A DNA stretch of 12,740 nt from JANMEX01 sp031422915 (lineage in GTDB: Bacteria; Pseudomonadota; Alphaproteobacteria; Rhizobiales; Rhizobiaceae). The notes below the pieces were generated by a model, which searched no databases, was not told the DNA's origin, and saw nothing but the letters and a program-made list of their open reading frames with translations. This document shows positions 6,025-12,641 of the stretch, piece by piece. Position 1 is the stretch's first letter. Each line of letters starts with the position of its first letter. A program made the position numbers and the translations under genes. The stretch spans positions 1-12,740 of the forward strand of contig JANPEK010000315.1 of assembly GCA_031422915.1 (NCBI GenBank), given 5' to 3'.

Positions 6025-6555
6025 ATGTCGCTGCGCCCGCTCGTTCTCCTTCCTGATCCAATTCTCAAGACCGTTTCCAAACCGGTCATGAAGGTGGATT
6101 CGCACATCCTGAAGCTCGCAGATGACATGCTCGACACGATGTATGACGCGCCCGGTATCGGCCTTGCCGCCATCCAGATCGCCGAGCCGCTGCGCATGCT
6201 GGTGATCGATTTGGCCAAAGAGGGCGAAGACAAGGCCCCGCAATTCTTCATCAATCCGGAAATCCTCAGCGTGACAAAAGACCTTTCGGTCTATGAGGAA
6301 GGCTGTCTGTCAATTCCGGACTATTATGCCGAGGTAGAGAGACCGGCCGGCGTCCGGGTCAAATATATTGACCGCCATGGCAAGAACCACGAAATCGAAG
6401 CCACCGGGCTCCTCGCCACCTGCCTGCAGCACGAGATCGATCACCTCAACGGTGTGCTGTTCATAGACCATATTTCCAAGCTCAAACGCGAAATGGTCAC
6501 CCGCAAATTCGGCAAGCTCGCCAAGCAGCGCGGCACGACGCGCAAGGCGGTTTGA
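6025..6555 (+). CDS. def: Peptide deformylase
   Basis: Def removes the formyl group from the N-terminal methionine of new proteins in the cytoplasm. All three metal/active-site motifs are present in the 176-residue protein: GIGLAAIQ at 44-51, EGCLS with metal ligand C94 at 92-96, and QHEIDH with H136, E137 and H140. The C-terminal KREMVTRKFGKLAKQR is the helical, basic tail usual in alphaproteobacterial Def. Length is normal. There is no strong ribosome binding site before the ATG at 6025; AAAGG is about 20 bp away. Its pathway partner fmt is separated from it by the FitAB-like pair, with 68 bp between the def stop and the antitoxin start and no clear terminator. Confidence 0.97.
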   Translation: MSLRPLVLLPDPILKTVSKPVMKVDSHILKLADDMLDTMYDAPGIGLAAIQIAEPLRMLVIDLAKEGEDKAPQFFINPEILSVTKDLSVYEEGCLSIPDYYAEVERPAGVRVKYIDRHGKNHEIEATGLLATCLQHEIDHLNGVLFIDHISKLKREMVTRKFGKLAKQRGTTRKAV

Positions 6556-6589
6556 GCGGGCGATTGTTGACTTTTCAGATGCAGGAGCG

Positions 6590-6614
6590 CATTTGATATC
6601 AATGATATCAAATG
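6590..6614. promoter_or_regulatory. Perfect 25-bp palindrome, likely operator of the FitAB-like pair
   Basis: Arm CATTTGATATC (6590-6600), spacer AAT, arm GATATCAAATG (6604-6614): 11-bp arms without a mismatch. It ends 9 bp before the antitoxin ATG and touches the GGAGG ribosome binding site. Ribbon-helix-helix antitoxins of the FitA/VapB type repress their own operon by binding such inverted repeats. A TTGACT hexamer at 6567-6572 could be the -35, which would put the palindrome over the -10 and start point. Confidence 0.75.
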
Positions 6615-6623
6615 GAGGCGCGC

Positions 6624-6917
6624 ATGGGTGATATATTGGTAAGAAATGTCCCGGATGAATTGCGTGAGACATTGAAGTCGCTCGCAAGTGCGCATCGCCG
6701 CAGTCTCTCGGAGGAAGTCAGGTCGTTGCTCGACAAGGCTGTTTTTGGTGAAAACCCGGAGCGCACGAAGCCTTTTGTATCTGTTGCCGACGCTTTTGCT
6801 GATATTCGCGCCGGTCTCGAGATTACAGTCGATGAGCACAGGGAGTGGCAACAAATCGTCGATAACGCCAGAAATTCTCCGGACCGACCCGTGCCGACTT
6901 CGAATGCTAGTGCTTGA
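6624..6917 (+). CDS. FitA/VapB-type ribbon-helix-helix antitoxin
   Basis: The protein has 97 residues. The N-terminal MGDILVRNVPDELRETLKSL followed by AHRRSLSEEVRSLL is a classical ribbon-helix-helix DNA-binding domain: a short beta strand (ILVRNV) and two helices. The C-terminal 50 residues are less ordered and would bind and neutralise the toxin. I chose the ATG at 6624 because GGAGG (6614-6618) lies 5 bp upstream; an ATG at 6612 lies within the palindrome and lacks its own ribosome binding site. The toxin gene overlaps the end by 14 bp. The 25-bp palindrome directly upstream fits autorepression. The pair is of the FitAB subtype of VapBC, judged from the FitA-like N-terminus. Confidence 0.9.
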   Translation: MGDILVRNVPDELRETLKSLASAHRRSLSEEVRSLLDKAVFGENPERTKPFVSVADAFADIRAGLEITVDEHREWQQIVDNARNSPDRPVPTSNASA

Positions 6918-7323
6918 CACCAACGTGATATCCGAATTGAGCGGCGCCAGCCCAAATTTGGCAGTGCTGGCTTGGGCAGCGGCAATCCCTTTTGACGAAT
7001 TGCATTTGTGCACTCCGGTGGTTGCCGAAATGGCTTACGGCGCTGAGCGGCAGTTCTTGCGAACCGGCTCCCAGCGGCATCGAAAAAACCTTGAATTCAT
7101 AATCGCCGAACGGTTTCATGGACGCATTTTGCACTTCGGCATGATAGCAGCAGAGATTGCCGGACGCATGCGTGCGATCCGTGAACGCGCTGGTCGCCCG
7201 GTTTCAGCAATGGACATGGCGATCGCCGGCATCGCCGCCGCCAACAACGCAACCCTTGCCACGCGCAATGTCCGTGACTTCGAAGGGCTTGACCTGAAGC
7301 TGATAAACCCGTTTGAAGCCTGA
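6904..7323 (+). CDS. FitB/VapC-type PIN-domain toxin (ribonuclease)
   Basis: The 139-residue protein is a single PIN domain, predicted to cut RNA with Mg2+ or Mn2+ when not bound by its antitoxin. The acidic residues are all present: D5 in MLVLDTNVISEL, E41 in TPVVAEMAYG, D103 in SAMDMAIAG and D124 in ATRNVRDFEG, so it looks catalytically intact. The C-terminal GLDLKLINPF is the usual ending of this subfamily. The ATG at 6904 lies within the last codons of the antitoxin gene and has no own ribosome binding site, so its synthesis probably depends on antitoxin translation. The frame is open further upstream but encodes nothing PIN-like there. The fmt start follows 21 bp after the stop. Confidence 0.92.
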   Translation: MLVLDTNVISELSGASPNLAVLAWAAAIPFDELHLCTPVVAEMAYGAERQFLRTGSQRHRKNLEFIIAERFHGRILHFGMIAAEIAGRMRAIRERAGRPVSAMDMAIAGIAAANNATLATRNVRDFEGLDLKLINPFEA

Positions 7324-7344
7324 AACACCGGGGCTTTCGGACAC

Positions 7345-8268
7345 ATGCCGCTGAAGATCATTTTCATGGGAACGCCGGACTTCGCTGCCGCAACGCTGAC
7401 CGCGCTGCACGCCGCTGGTCATCAGATCGTCTGCGTTTACGCACAACCGCCGCGTCCGGGCGGACGGCGCGGGTTGGAGCTGGTCAAATCACCCGTGCAG
7501 CTGACGGCGGAAGCGCTCGGCGTTGAAGTGCGCACGCCGCTTAACTTCAAAAGTATCACCGACGTTGAAGCATTCAAGGCGCTGAACGCCGATGTTGCCG
7601 TTGTCGTCGCATATGGCCTTCTGCTGCCGCAAACCATCCTCAATGGCACACGGTTTGGTGCCTACAACGGCCATGCTTCGCTCTTGCCCCGTTGGCGTGG
7701 AGCTGCACCCATTCAGCGCGCGATCATGGCAGGTGACGATGAGACCGGGATGATGGTGATGAAGATGGATGCCGGGCTCGACACGGGTCCGGTTGCGCTG
7801 ACGCAGAGCGTCGCGGTCACGCCGTTCATGACTGCAGGCGAATTGCATGACCACCTTATGGATGTTGGCGCAGCACTCATGGTCAATGCCATGTCGCAGC
7901 TTGAGGCAGGAGATATGCCGCTCACGCCGCAAATGTCCGGCGGCGCGACCTATGCACGCAAGATAGACAAATCCGAAACGCGCGTTGACTGGACGCTCCC
8001 GGCGCCGCAAGCGCACAATCACATTCGCGGCCTGTCGCCCTTCCCGGGTGCTTGGTGCGAGATGGAAATTAGTGGCAAGGTCGAACGGGTCAAGCTCGTG
8101 CGCAGCAAAGTAACCGATGGCGAAGGTGCCCCCGGCTCCATTCTGGAAGGTCTTACCATCGCTTGCGGCAATGGCGCGGTTGCGATCTCCGAACTCCAGC
8201 GCGCTGGCGGCAAACCCGTTACCGCAGATGAATTCCTGCGCGGTGCAGCGCTGACCCGCGTGTTTTGA
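7345..8268 (+). CDS. fmt: Methionyl-tRNA formyltransferase
   Basis: Fmt adds the formyl group from 10-formyltetrahydrofolate to initiator Met-tRNA. The protein has 307 residues, a standard length. The formyltransferase fold begins with IIFMGTPDFAAATL. The catalytic triad falls at the same numbers as in E. coli: N108 and H110 in YNGHASLLPRWRGAAPIQ, and D146 in MDAGLDTGPV. The C-terminal tRNA-binding domain starts at about 205 with TYARKIDKSETRVDW and includes RGLSPFPGAW. The ribosome binding site is weak. The gene is only 21 bp from the PIN toxin gene and could be transcribed from the toxin-antitoxin promoter as well as from that of def. Its TGA shares one base with the truA ATG. Confidence 0.97.
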   Translation: MPLKIIFMGTPDFAAATLTALHAAGHQIVCVYAQPPRPGGRRGLELVKSPVQLTAEALGVEVRTPLNFKSITDVEAFKALNADVAVVVAYGLLLPQTILNGTRFGAYNGHASLLPRWRGAAPIQRAIMAGDDETGMMVMKMDAGLDTGPVALTQSVAVTPFMTAGELHDHLMDVGAALMVNAMSQLEAGDMPLTPQMSGGATYARKIDKSETRVDWTLPAPQAHNHIRGLSPFPGAWCEMEISGKVERVKLVRSKVTDGEGAPGSILEGLTIACGNGAVAISELQRAGGKPVTADEFLRGAALTRVF

Positions 8269-9008
8269 TGCAACGCTACAAGCTCACCATCGCCTATGAC
8301 GGCAGGCCCTATTGCGGCTGGCAGCGGCAGCTTGACCTGTTGTCAGTTCAAGAGGCTCTGGAAATCGCGTTCCGCTCCTTCTGCGGGGAAAGTGTCACCA
8401 TAGTCGCGGCCGGACGCACCGATGCCGGGGTGCATGCATCAGGGCAGGTGTGTCATGTCGATCTTGAAAAGGCATGGCGTGATGATGTGGTGCGCGATGC
8501 TGTCAACCAGTATCTGGTGAATGAGCGGATATCGGTATTGTCTGTTGAAAAAGCCGGCGAAGATTTCCACGCCCGCTTCTCCGCAGCCAGCCGACACTAT
8601 GTTTACAAGCTGCTGAACCGCCGCGCCCCGCCGGTGTTCGAGCGTGGCTTTGTCTGGCATCTGAAGCGCAAGGTCGATGTTGCGGCGATGGACAAGGCCG
8701 CCAAGCGCCTTCTCGGCAGACATGATTTCTCAACCTTCCGCGACGCCGAATGCCAAGCCGAAAGCCCGGTACGAAATCTCGACCGGTTCGATGTGGTTCA
8801 AGACGGCGAAATGGTGCTGTTCCACCTCTCCGCCCGCGCCTTCCTGCATCGTCAGGTACGCTCCATGGTTGGCACGCTGGAGCAGGTCGGTTCAGGCCGC
8901 TGGAGCGAGCATGATCTCGTAAAGGCACTGGAAGCCAAGGACCGCAAAGCCTGCGGCCCGGTTGCGCCATCGGACGGGCTGTTTCTTGACCGTGTGGACT
9001 ACGATTGA
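8268..9008 (+). CDS. truA: tRNA pseudouridine(38-40) synthase TruA
   Basis: TruA isomerises uridine at positions 38-40 in the tRNA anticodon stem-loop. The protein has 246 residues. It opens with MQRYKLTIAYDGRPYCGWQR, and AAGRTDAGVHASGQV carries the catalytic aspartate D52. Further family blocks are FHARFSAASRHYVYKL, LLGRHDFSTFRDAECQA and the C-terminal ARAFLHRQVRSMVGTL. The start codon ATG shares its A with the fmt stop (TGATG), showing tight coupling. The gene ends 3 bp from the dapE stop on the other strand, leaving no space for a dedicated terminator between them. Confidence 0.97.
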   Translation: MQRYKLTIAYDGRPYCGWQRQLDLLSVQEALEIAFRSFCGESVTIVAAGRTDAGVHASGQVCHVDLEKAWRDDVVRDAVNQYLVNERISVLSVEKAGEDFHARFSAASRHYVYKLLNRRAPPVFERGFVWHLKRKVDVAAMDKAAKRLLGRHDFSTFRDAECQAESPVRNLDRFDVVQDGEMVLFHLSARAFLHRQVRSMVGTLEQVGSGRWSEHDLVKALEAKDRKACGPVAPSDGLFLDRVDYD

Positions 9009-9011
9009 GCC

Positions 9012-10202
9012 TCAGCCAAAGTAATCTGCGATGAACCGCTCATAAACCTGTGTCAGCGTCTCCAGATCAGACAGCGCGACGCGCTCGTCCACCATGTGCA
9101 TCGTTTTGCCGACAAGCCCGAATTCCACAACCGGGCAATGGTCCTTGATGAAGCGCGCATCTGATGTGCCGCCGGTCGTTGACAGTGCAGGTGTCCGCCC
9201 GGTCACCGCGTTGACCGACTTCGACAGTGTTTCAATGAGGCGGTCATCCTTGGTCAGGAACACGTGGCACGGATTGTCACGCCAGATGATTTCATAATCC
9301 ACAGGCTCCTTGCGCCCCGCGCGCAGCTTGGTCTTCTTCGCCGCGCTGTCGAGCCGGTTGTGGATCTCCGCTTGCAGCGTCTCATCCGTCCAGGTGTTAT
9401 TGAAGCGGATGTTGAAAGAAGCCGTGGCCCGTGCCGGAATGACATTGACCGCCGGATTGCCGACATCAACCGTCGTCACTTCCAGATTTGACGGTTGGAA
9501 ATCCCTAGTGCCCTTGTCAAATGCCGGATGCATCAGCGCATCAAGCAATTGCATCATGCCGCGCACCGGATTGTCAGCAAGTTGCGGATAGGCCGCATGG
9601 CCCGGTTTGCCATAGACGACAACAGTCCCCGAAAGCGACCCGCGCCGTCCGATCTTGATCATGTCACCGATGGCATCCGGATTGGTCGGCTCGCCGACAA
9701 TCGAAGCGTCCCACTTCTCGCCCTTGGCTGCTGCCCATTCGAGCAGCTTGACGCTGCCGTTGATTGCCGGGCCTTCCTCATCGCCGGTGATTAACAACGA
9801 CACCGAGCCCTTCGGCTTGCCATGTTTTTCGATCTGGCGCGCCAATGCGGCGATGAAACACGCGATGCCGCCCTTCATGTCCACTGCGCCGCGTCCGTAT
9901 AGTTCGCCATTGGCAATTTCGGCCGAAAACGGCGGGTGCGTCCACGCCTTCTCATCGCCGACAGGCACAACATCCGTATGACCGGCAAACATCAGATGCG
10001 GCCCGTTGCCTGACGCGCGCGCATAAAGGTTCTCGATGTCCGGCGTGTTGTCATCGCTGAAAACAGGCCGCTCGACGACAAAGCCCATTGGTTTCAGCAT
10101 CGCTTCGAGAGCCGTCAATGCGCCACCTTCTTGCGGTGTCACGGAAGGGCAGCGGATGAGCGTGGCGAGAACTTCGGCGGGATCGGTCAGTTTCTGTGTC
10201 AT
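9012..10202 (-). CDS. dapE: Succinyl-diaminopimelate desuccinylase
   Basis: DapE hydrolyses N-succinyl-L,L-diaminopimelate to diaminopimelate and succinate in the lysine and peptidoglycan pathway. The 396-residue protein is an M20 family metallopeptidase. Metal and catalytic residues visible: H75 and D77 in FAGHTDVVPVGD, D108 in GRGAVDMKGGIACF, E142 and E143 in TGDEEGPAINGS, E171 in GEPTNPDAIGDMIKIGRRG, and H369 in KTMHMVDE. The dimerisation/lid region contains GKPGHAAYPQLADNP, and LSTTGGTSDARF is typical of DapE rather than ArgE. It follows the DUF805-like gene after 45 bp and is probably co-transcribed with it. A GGGGAT stretch is the nearest, rather distant, ribosome binding site. Confidence 0.96.
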   Translation of the reverse strand: MTQKLTDPAEVLATLIRCPSVTPQEGGALTALEAMLKPMGFVVERPVFSDDNTPDIENLYARASGNGPHLMFAGHTDVVPVGDEKAWTHPPFSAEIANGELYGRGAVDMKGGIACFIAALARQIEKHGKPKGSVSLLITGDEEGPAINGSVKLLEWAAAKGEKWDASIVGEPTNPDAIGDMIKIGRRGSLSGTVVVYGKPGHAAYPQLADNPVRGMMQLLDALMHPAFDKGTRDFQPSNLEVTTVDVGNPAVNVIPARATASFNIRFNNTWTDETLQAEIHNRLDSAAKKTKLRAGRKEPVDYEIIWRDNPCHVFLTKDDRLIETLSKSVNAVTGRTPALSTTGGTSDARFIKDHCPVVEFGLVGKTMHMVDERVALSDLETLTQVYERFIADYFG

Positions 10203-10247
10203 GCGGGTCTGCTATCCCCGCGCCCGCCGCCGGTCAAGTCAGGTCGC

Positions 10248-10967
10248 TCAGGAGAACCAGCCGTGCTTTACGCGGCCCTGTTCCGGCAGCTTGCGGGTGC
10301 GCTCGACTGCAAGTGTCGCATGAGATCCCGCCAACTCCGGGTATAGCTTGGGCAGCGGATGTGGGGCACGTGCTGGCTGCGGCACAAGTCTTTGACGCGC
10401 TGTGCCCTCCGTTGACCTTGCAGCCGGAGCAATCTCGAAAGGCATGGGCGCCTGCTGACGCAAATCGCCGCGCTCACCAGTGCTTTCGGCTGTTGCAGAC
10501 GGTAAGCTGTCTCCACCCGGGATGAACCCTGCACCAAACAGCATCATGAAGAATATCAACCTCATGTTCCCGTGCAACTCCGGCGTAACAGGCGTCTCAA
10601 AGCGCAGTGCGCCTGCAACCATCACACCCAGCAGCACGACCAGATAGATCGGAAAGCCAATCGACCAATTGGTCAAATATGCGCGCAGGTCCGGCCGTGC
10701 ATCATTCATCCGGCGCTTGAAAATCGACCATGCCGGCCAGGCGATCAACAGCTGCGCGGCCAATGCGCCGTAACTCATTGCCACAAACGGATTGCCGGTG
10801 ATCGGATAGCCGCTGCTCATGGCAATGACAGGCGCGAATGCCGTGAAGATCTGTGTGCCAAACAAATAAATGAGCGCAATCCGGAACAACGCACCAAAGT
10901 AGGATTTCCGGTCCATCCGGCCTTCAGCAGGTACGAACAAATTCTTCCAAAGCCAATTGTTTTGCAT
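10248..10967 (-). CDS. DUF805-like membrane protein with long hydrophilic C-terminal tail
   Basis: The protein has 239 residues. The N-terminal part contains RMDRKSYFGALFRIALIYLF, and a later segment FKRRMNDARPDLRAYL resembles the R-R-x-x-D motif between membrane segments in DUF805 proteins. Four hydrophobic segments can be seen at about 25-50, 63-82, 103-122 and 136-150. The last 85 residues are polar and rich in proline, alanine and arginine, an extension not part of the usual short DUF805 domain, and end in VKHGWFS. AGGGCGG upstream supports the ATG at 10967; an in-frame ATG at 11003 is less likely. The function of DUF805 proteins is unknown. It precedes dapE by 45 bp. Confidence 0.75.
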   Translation of the reverse strand: MQNNWLWKNLFVPAEGRMDRKSYFGALFRIALIYLFGTQIFTAFAPVIAMSSGYPITGNPFVAMSYGALAAQLLIAWPAWSIFKRRMNDARPDLRAYLTNWSIGFPIYLVVLLGVMVAGALRFETPVTPELHGNMRLIFFMMLFGAGFIPGGDSLPSATAESTGERGDLRQQAPMPFEIAPAARSTEGTARQRLVPQPARAPHPLPKLYPELAGSHATLAVERTRKLPEQGRVKHGWFS

Positions 10968-11009
10968 CACGCCGCCCTGATGAACTCGCTGCGACCGTCT
11001 CACAATTTC

Positions 11010-11047
11010 AATAAAGTGCGATTAACCGCACCTGCGAAATGCGCAGG
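11010..11047 (-). terminator. Twin hairpins, possible terminator after the two-helix membrane protein gene
   Basis: On the minus strand a stem CCTGCG/CGCAGG (11031-11047) is directly followed by GTGCG/CGCAC (11016-11031), and then TTTATT. The second hairpin plus T-rich tail resembles a weak intrinsic terminator 9 bp past the stop at 11057. The two stems share a base, so they may compete instead. Confidence 0.35.
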
Positions 11048-11056
11048 AACCGCCGA

Positions 11057-11773
11057 TTATCCAGCCTTGGTCTTGCGTCCGGTCTTGGCATCAATCAGCA
11101 TGATTTTCTGCCAGACCTTGCGCGACAGGTTCGTGCCAAGATTCTCAATGTCGTTGACCGCTTCGGCCACCACTTCGTCATTGACCGCCTGCGCATAAAG
11201 CGCCGCAAGTTTGCCGGTGATCGAGAACATTTCCGAACAATAGTCGAGATAGCGTGACAATTGCGCCGGGTTGGTGATGCGCTTGGGTGAGGCGGCTGTG
11301 GGTCTGAAATCAGACGACAGGGCTGCCGGATCCTTGGTTAGCTGGTGCATGTCAATGACATGAATGACGGATCGCAGCCGGTGCAACCCTTCAAACACCT
11401 TGCGGCGCTTGATCCGCGCTTCACTGCGCGCCAGCGTAATGAACCCGACAATTGCCAGAACAATCGTATTCACCGATGCTTCGAGCCCGGACGCGAATTC
11501 GAACGCGCCTGTCGATATGCGGTCAAACGACAGAAAAGTCCCAATGTAGATAAAAAACAGCGCGCCAATAACAATGGTAGCCGCTGTCAGTAGGCGGAGC
11601 CACAGAATAGGCTTGGCGAGCGCTTGCGCATCCGAAGCCGCGTCTTTCGACAACGTGACAATTTCCCGCGCCACACCACAAAGTCCATTGTCGGGAAACC
11701 GCTCGGCGACACGCGCGGCAAGAACCTCAGCGGTTTCAGTGATCCTTGCAGGGTCGAGAGAGCGGTATGACAT
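11057..11773 (-). CDS. Uncharacterised membrane protein with two central transmembrane segments
   Basis: The protein has 238 residues and no family that I can name. Two hydrophobic segments are visible at about 58-80 (LWLRLLTAATIVIGALFFIY) and 98-116 (EASVNTIVLAIVGFITL). They are flanked by a soluble, mostly helical N-terminal part and a C-terminal part of about 120 residues. The latter has a basic patch (RSEARIKRRKVFEGLHRLRS), the motif VIHVIDMHQLTKDP, and a helical end containing LSRYLDYCSEMFSITGKLAALYA. A single-domain cytoplasmic region anchored by a hairpin in the inner membrane is the simplest topology. The gene lies upstream of the DUF805-like gene and dapE on the same strand. The CtrA-type box at 11845-11859 lies 72 bp ahead of its start, but no clear ribosome binding site is seen. 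Confidence 0.75.
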   Translation of the reverse strand: MSYRSLDPARITETAEVLAARVAERFPDNGLCGVAREIVTLSKDAASDAQALAKPILWLRLLTAATIVIGALFFIYIGTFLSFDRISTGAFEFASGLEASVNTIVLAIVGFITLARSEARIKRRKVFEGLHRLRSVIHVIDMHQLTKDPAALSSDFRPTAASPKRITNPAQLSRYLDYCSEMFSITGKLAALYAQAVNDEVVAEAVNDIENLGTNLSRKVWQKIMLIDAKTGRKTKAG

Positions 11774-11842
11774 GGCCGATGGTTAGCGGGGTTTCCTGAT
11801 TTTTGCAAAGCCTTGGCGCGAACCGCCATGCGATCGGTGGCC

Positions 11843-11861
11843 GATTAACCAAGGGTTAATC
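11843..11861. promoter_or_regulatory. CtrA-type binding site (palindromic)
   Basis: The core TTAA (11845-11848), 7 nt, TTAA (11856-11859) exactly matches the consensus of the cell-cycle regulator CtrA of alphaproteobacteria. It is also a perfect palindrome with arms GATTAACC and GGTTAATC around AAG. It lies 72 bp upstream of the minus-strand gene starting at 11773 and 446 bp upstream of the secreted protein gene at 12308, so the first is the more likely target. Confidence 0.6.
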
Positions 11862-11917
11862 ATGCCACCCCGAAATTTAAAGGATTACACGGCTCAGTTT
11901 CACCGCCGGCTGCGGCA

Positions 11918-11940
11918 CACGGCTTTGTGACAATGCCGTG
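11918..11940. promoter_or_regulatory. 23-bp near-perfect palindrome
   Basis: Arms CACGGCTTTGT and ACAATGCCGTG surround a central G; one base pair of eleven is mismatched. It could be an operator or, if transcribed, a stable hairpin. No T-run follows on either strand, which argues against an intrinsic terminator. Confidence 0.45.
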
Positions 11941-11967
11941 AGACGCCCGAAATCTGAGAAAAACGCG

Positions 11968-11987
11968 CGATCAACAAAGCTTGATCG
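11968..11987. promoter_or_regulatory. Inverted repeat CGATCAA, 6 nt, TTGATCG
   Basis: The 7-bp arms are perfect and the spacer is CAAAGC. The symmetry and size fit a dimeric regulator site. It is not the FNR arrangement, because the half-sites point the other way. Confidence 0.35.
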
Positions 11988-12055
11988 ACCCTGGAAACTA
12001 CTGTGTTCGGGGCCGCATCACAAAAATAAGGCAACACAGCCACTCGGCTAAACTA

Positions 12056-12069
12056 CTGATTTATATCAA
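12056..12069. promoter_or_regulatory. FNR/FixK-like site
   Basis: CTGAT, TTAT, ATCAA differs from the FNR/FixK-type consensus TTGAT, 4 nt, ATCAA at one base of ten. An activator bound here would place transcription starts about 40 bp downstream (near 12104), heading toward the secreted protein gene at 12308. Chance occurrence in an AT-rich stretch is possible. Confidence 0.4.
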
Positions 12070-12295
12070 TTAAAATTTTTTTCGTCAACCAACTATGACT
12101 TTCAAGGGGTGTTTAGTTGACAATGCGGGCACGCTTTCGTGGTTTGGATGTGAGCCAACAGTAGCCCATTTGAGGAGCACACCAAACGGACATCAACAGG
12201 ATGCGCCGCCCGGTAAAACCACTGAACGCCGAAACTTAAAAACCCGGCCGCCGTTTCTCTCACAGGACCAACATCCTGAAGCAAACGAATAAAAC

Positions 12296-12388
12296 AAGGA
12301 GACTATCATGAACAAGATCATCATCGCCCTCGGCATCGCCCTGGCATCATCCACCGCAGCATTCGCCCAGTCGTCAGCCCTCGACGTC
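12296..12388 (+). repeat. Direct repeat, copy 1 (ribosome binding site plus signal peptide region)
   Basis: The 93 bp from AAGGAGACTATC through codon 27 of the first secreted protein match 12642-12734 at all but 4 positions. Three of the four changes are in codons 12, 16 and 18 and silent; the fourth changes serine 15 to threonine. Confidence 0.9.
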
Positions 12389-12592
12389 GTCGGCCAGCAG
12401 ACAGTCTATTCGGCTCCGACAATTGACGCCGAAGCCACTGCATCAATCGGCGGCGCAAACCTTGGCGTTGAAGCTGTCGAAAACCGTGGCCGTCTTGGCG
12501 ATGGCTCGCCGATGATCGGTGCCGATGTATCAGGCGCGGTCGCTATCGAGACCGGCTACCTCCCGGCCCAGCGCCTTGGCGGCAATTCGTAA
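12308..12592 (+). CDS. Small secreted protein, tandem copy 1, unknown function
   Basis: The protein has 94 residues. MNKIIIALGIALASSTAAFA is a signal peptide with an AFA cleavage site before QSS, so the exported form has about 74 residues. The mature part has no cysteine, is rich in Gly, Ala, Val and acidic residues, and contains ATASIGGANLGVEAVENRGR and GADVSGAVAIETGYLPAQRL. GGAG at 12298-12301 lies 6 bp before the ATG. I do not recognise a family. A second gene with the same ribosome binding site and signal peptide begins 61 bp after its stop. The palindrome-rich region upstream suggests regulated expression. Periplasmic or extracellular location is inferred from the signal peptide. Confidence 0.85.
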   Translation: MNKIIIALGIALASSTAAFAQSSALDVVGQQTVYSAPTIDAEATASIGGANLGVEAVENRGRLGDGSPMIGADVSGAVAIETGYLPAQRLGGNS

Positions 12593-12641
12593 TCACATCC
12601 CCAAAAACCCAAAATCAAACGGGCAAAGCCCGACCATCCTG

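Larger units (their letters stand above)
11774..12307. other. Regulatory-rich region without a convincing gene
   Basis: This stretch of 534 bp separates the two-helix membrane protein gene from the small secreted protein gene. It holds a CtrA-type box (11843-11861), a 23-bp near-palindrome (11918-11940), a 7-bp-arm inverted repeat (11968-11987), an FNR/FixK-like site (12056-12069), an AT-rich tract (12061-12082), and a TTGACA hexamer at 12117-12122. A 65-codon frame at 12095-12292 lacks a ribosome binding site and is not called. A transcript beginning near 12100-12150 would give the secreted protein gene a leader of roughly 150-200 nt. Confidence 0.6.

Noticed and set aside
6612..6623. Upstream ATG for the FitA-like antitoxin
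   Set aside because: It lies inside the palindrome and has no ribosome binding site; GGAGG fits the ATG at 6624.
6688..6903. N-terminal extension of the PIN toxin
   Set aside because: The upstream frame overlaps the antitoxin gene and encodes nothing PIN-like; the domain begins exactly at the ATG at 6904.
10572..11198. Open frame of 208 codons on the plus strand
   Set aside because: Opposite two membrane protein genes whose hydrophobic segments and start signals are coherent; no ribosome binding site or domain.
12117..12145. TTGACA hexamer as a sigma-70-type promoter
   Set aside because: The -35 match is exact, but the sequence 17 bp downstream (TGGTTT) is not a credible -10; kept only as a note in the region description.
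12095..12292. Open frame of 65 codons before the secreted protein gene
   Set aside because: No ribosome binding site before its ATG and no coding-like composition; more likely part of a leader.
12620..12632. Hairpin CGGGC/GCCCG between the tandem genes as terminator
   Set aside because: The stem is 5 bp and no T-run follows, so termination is not supported.
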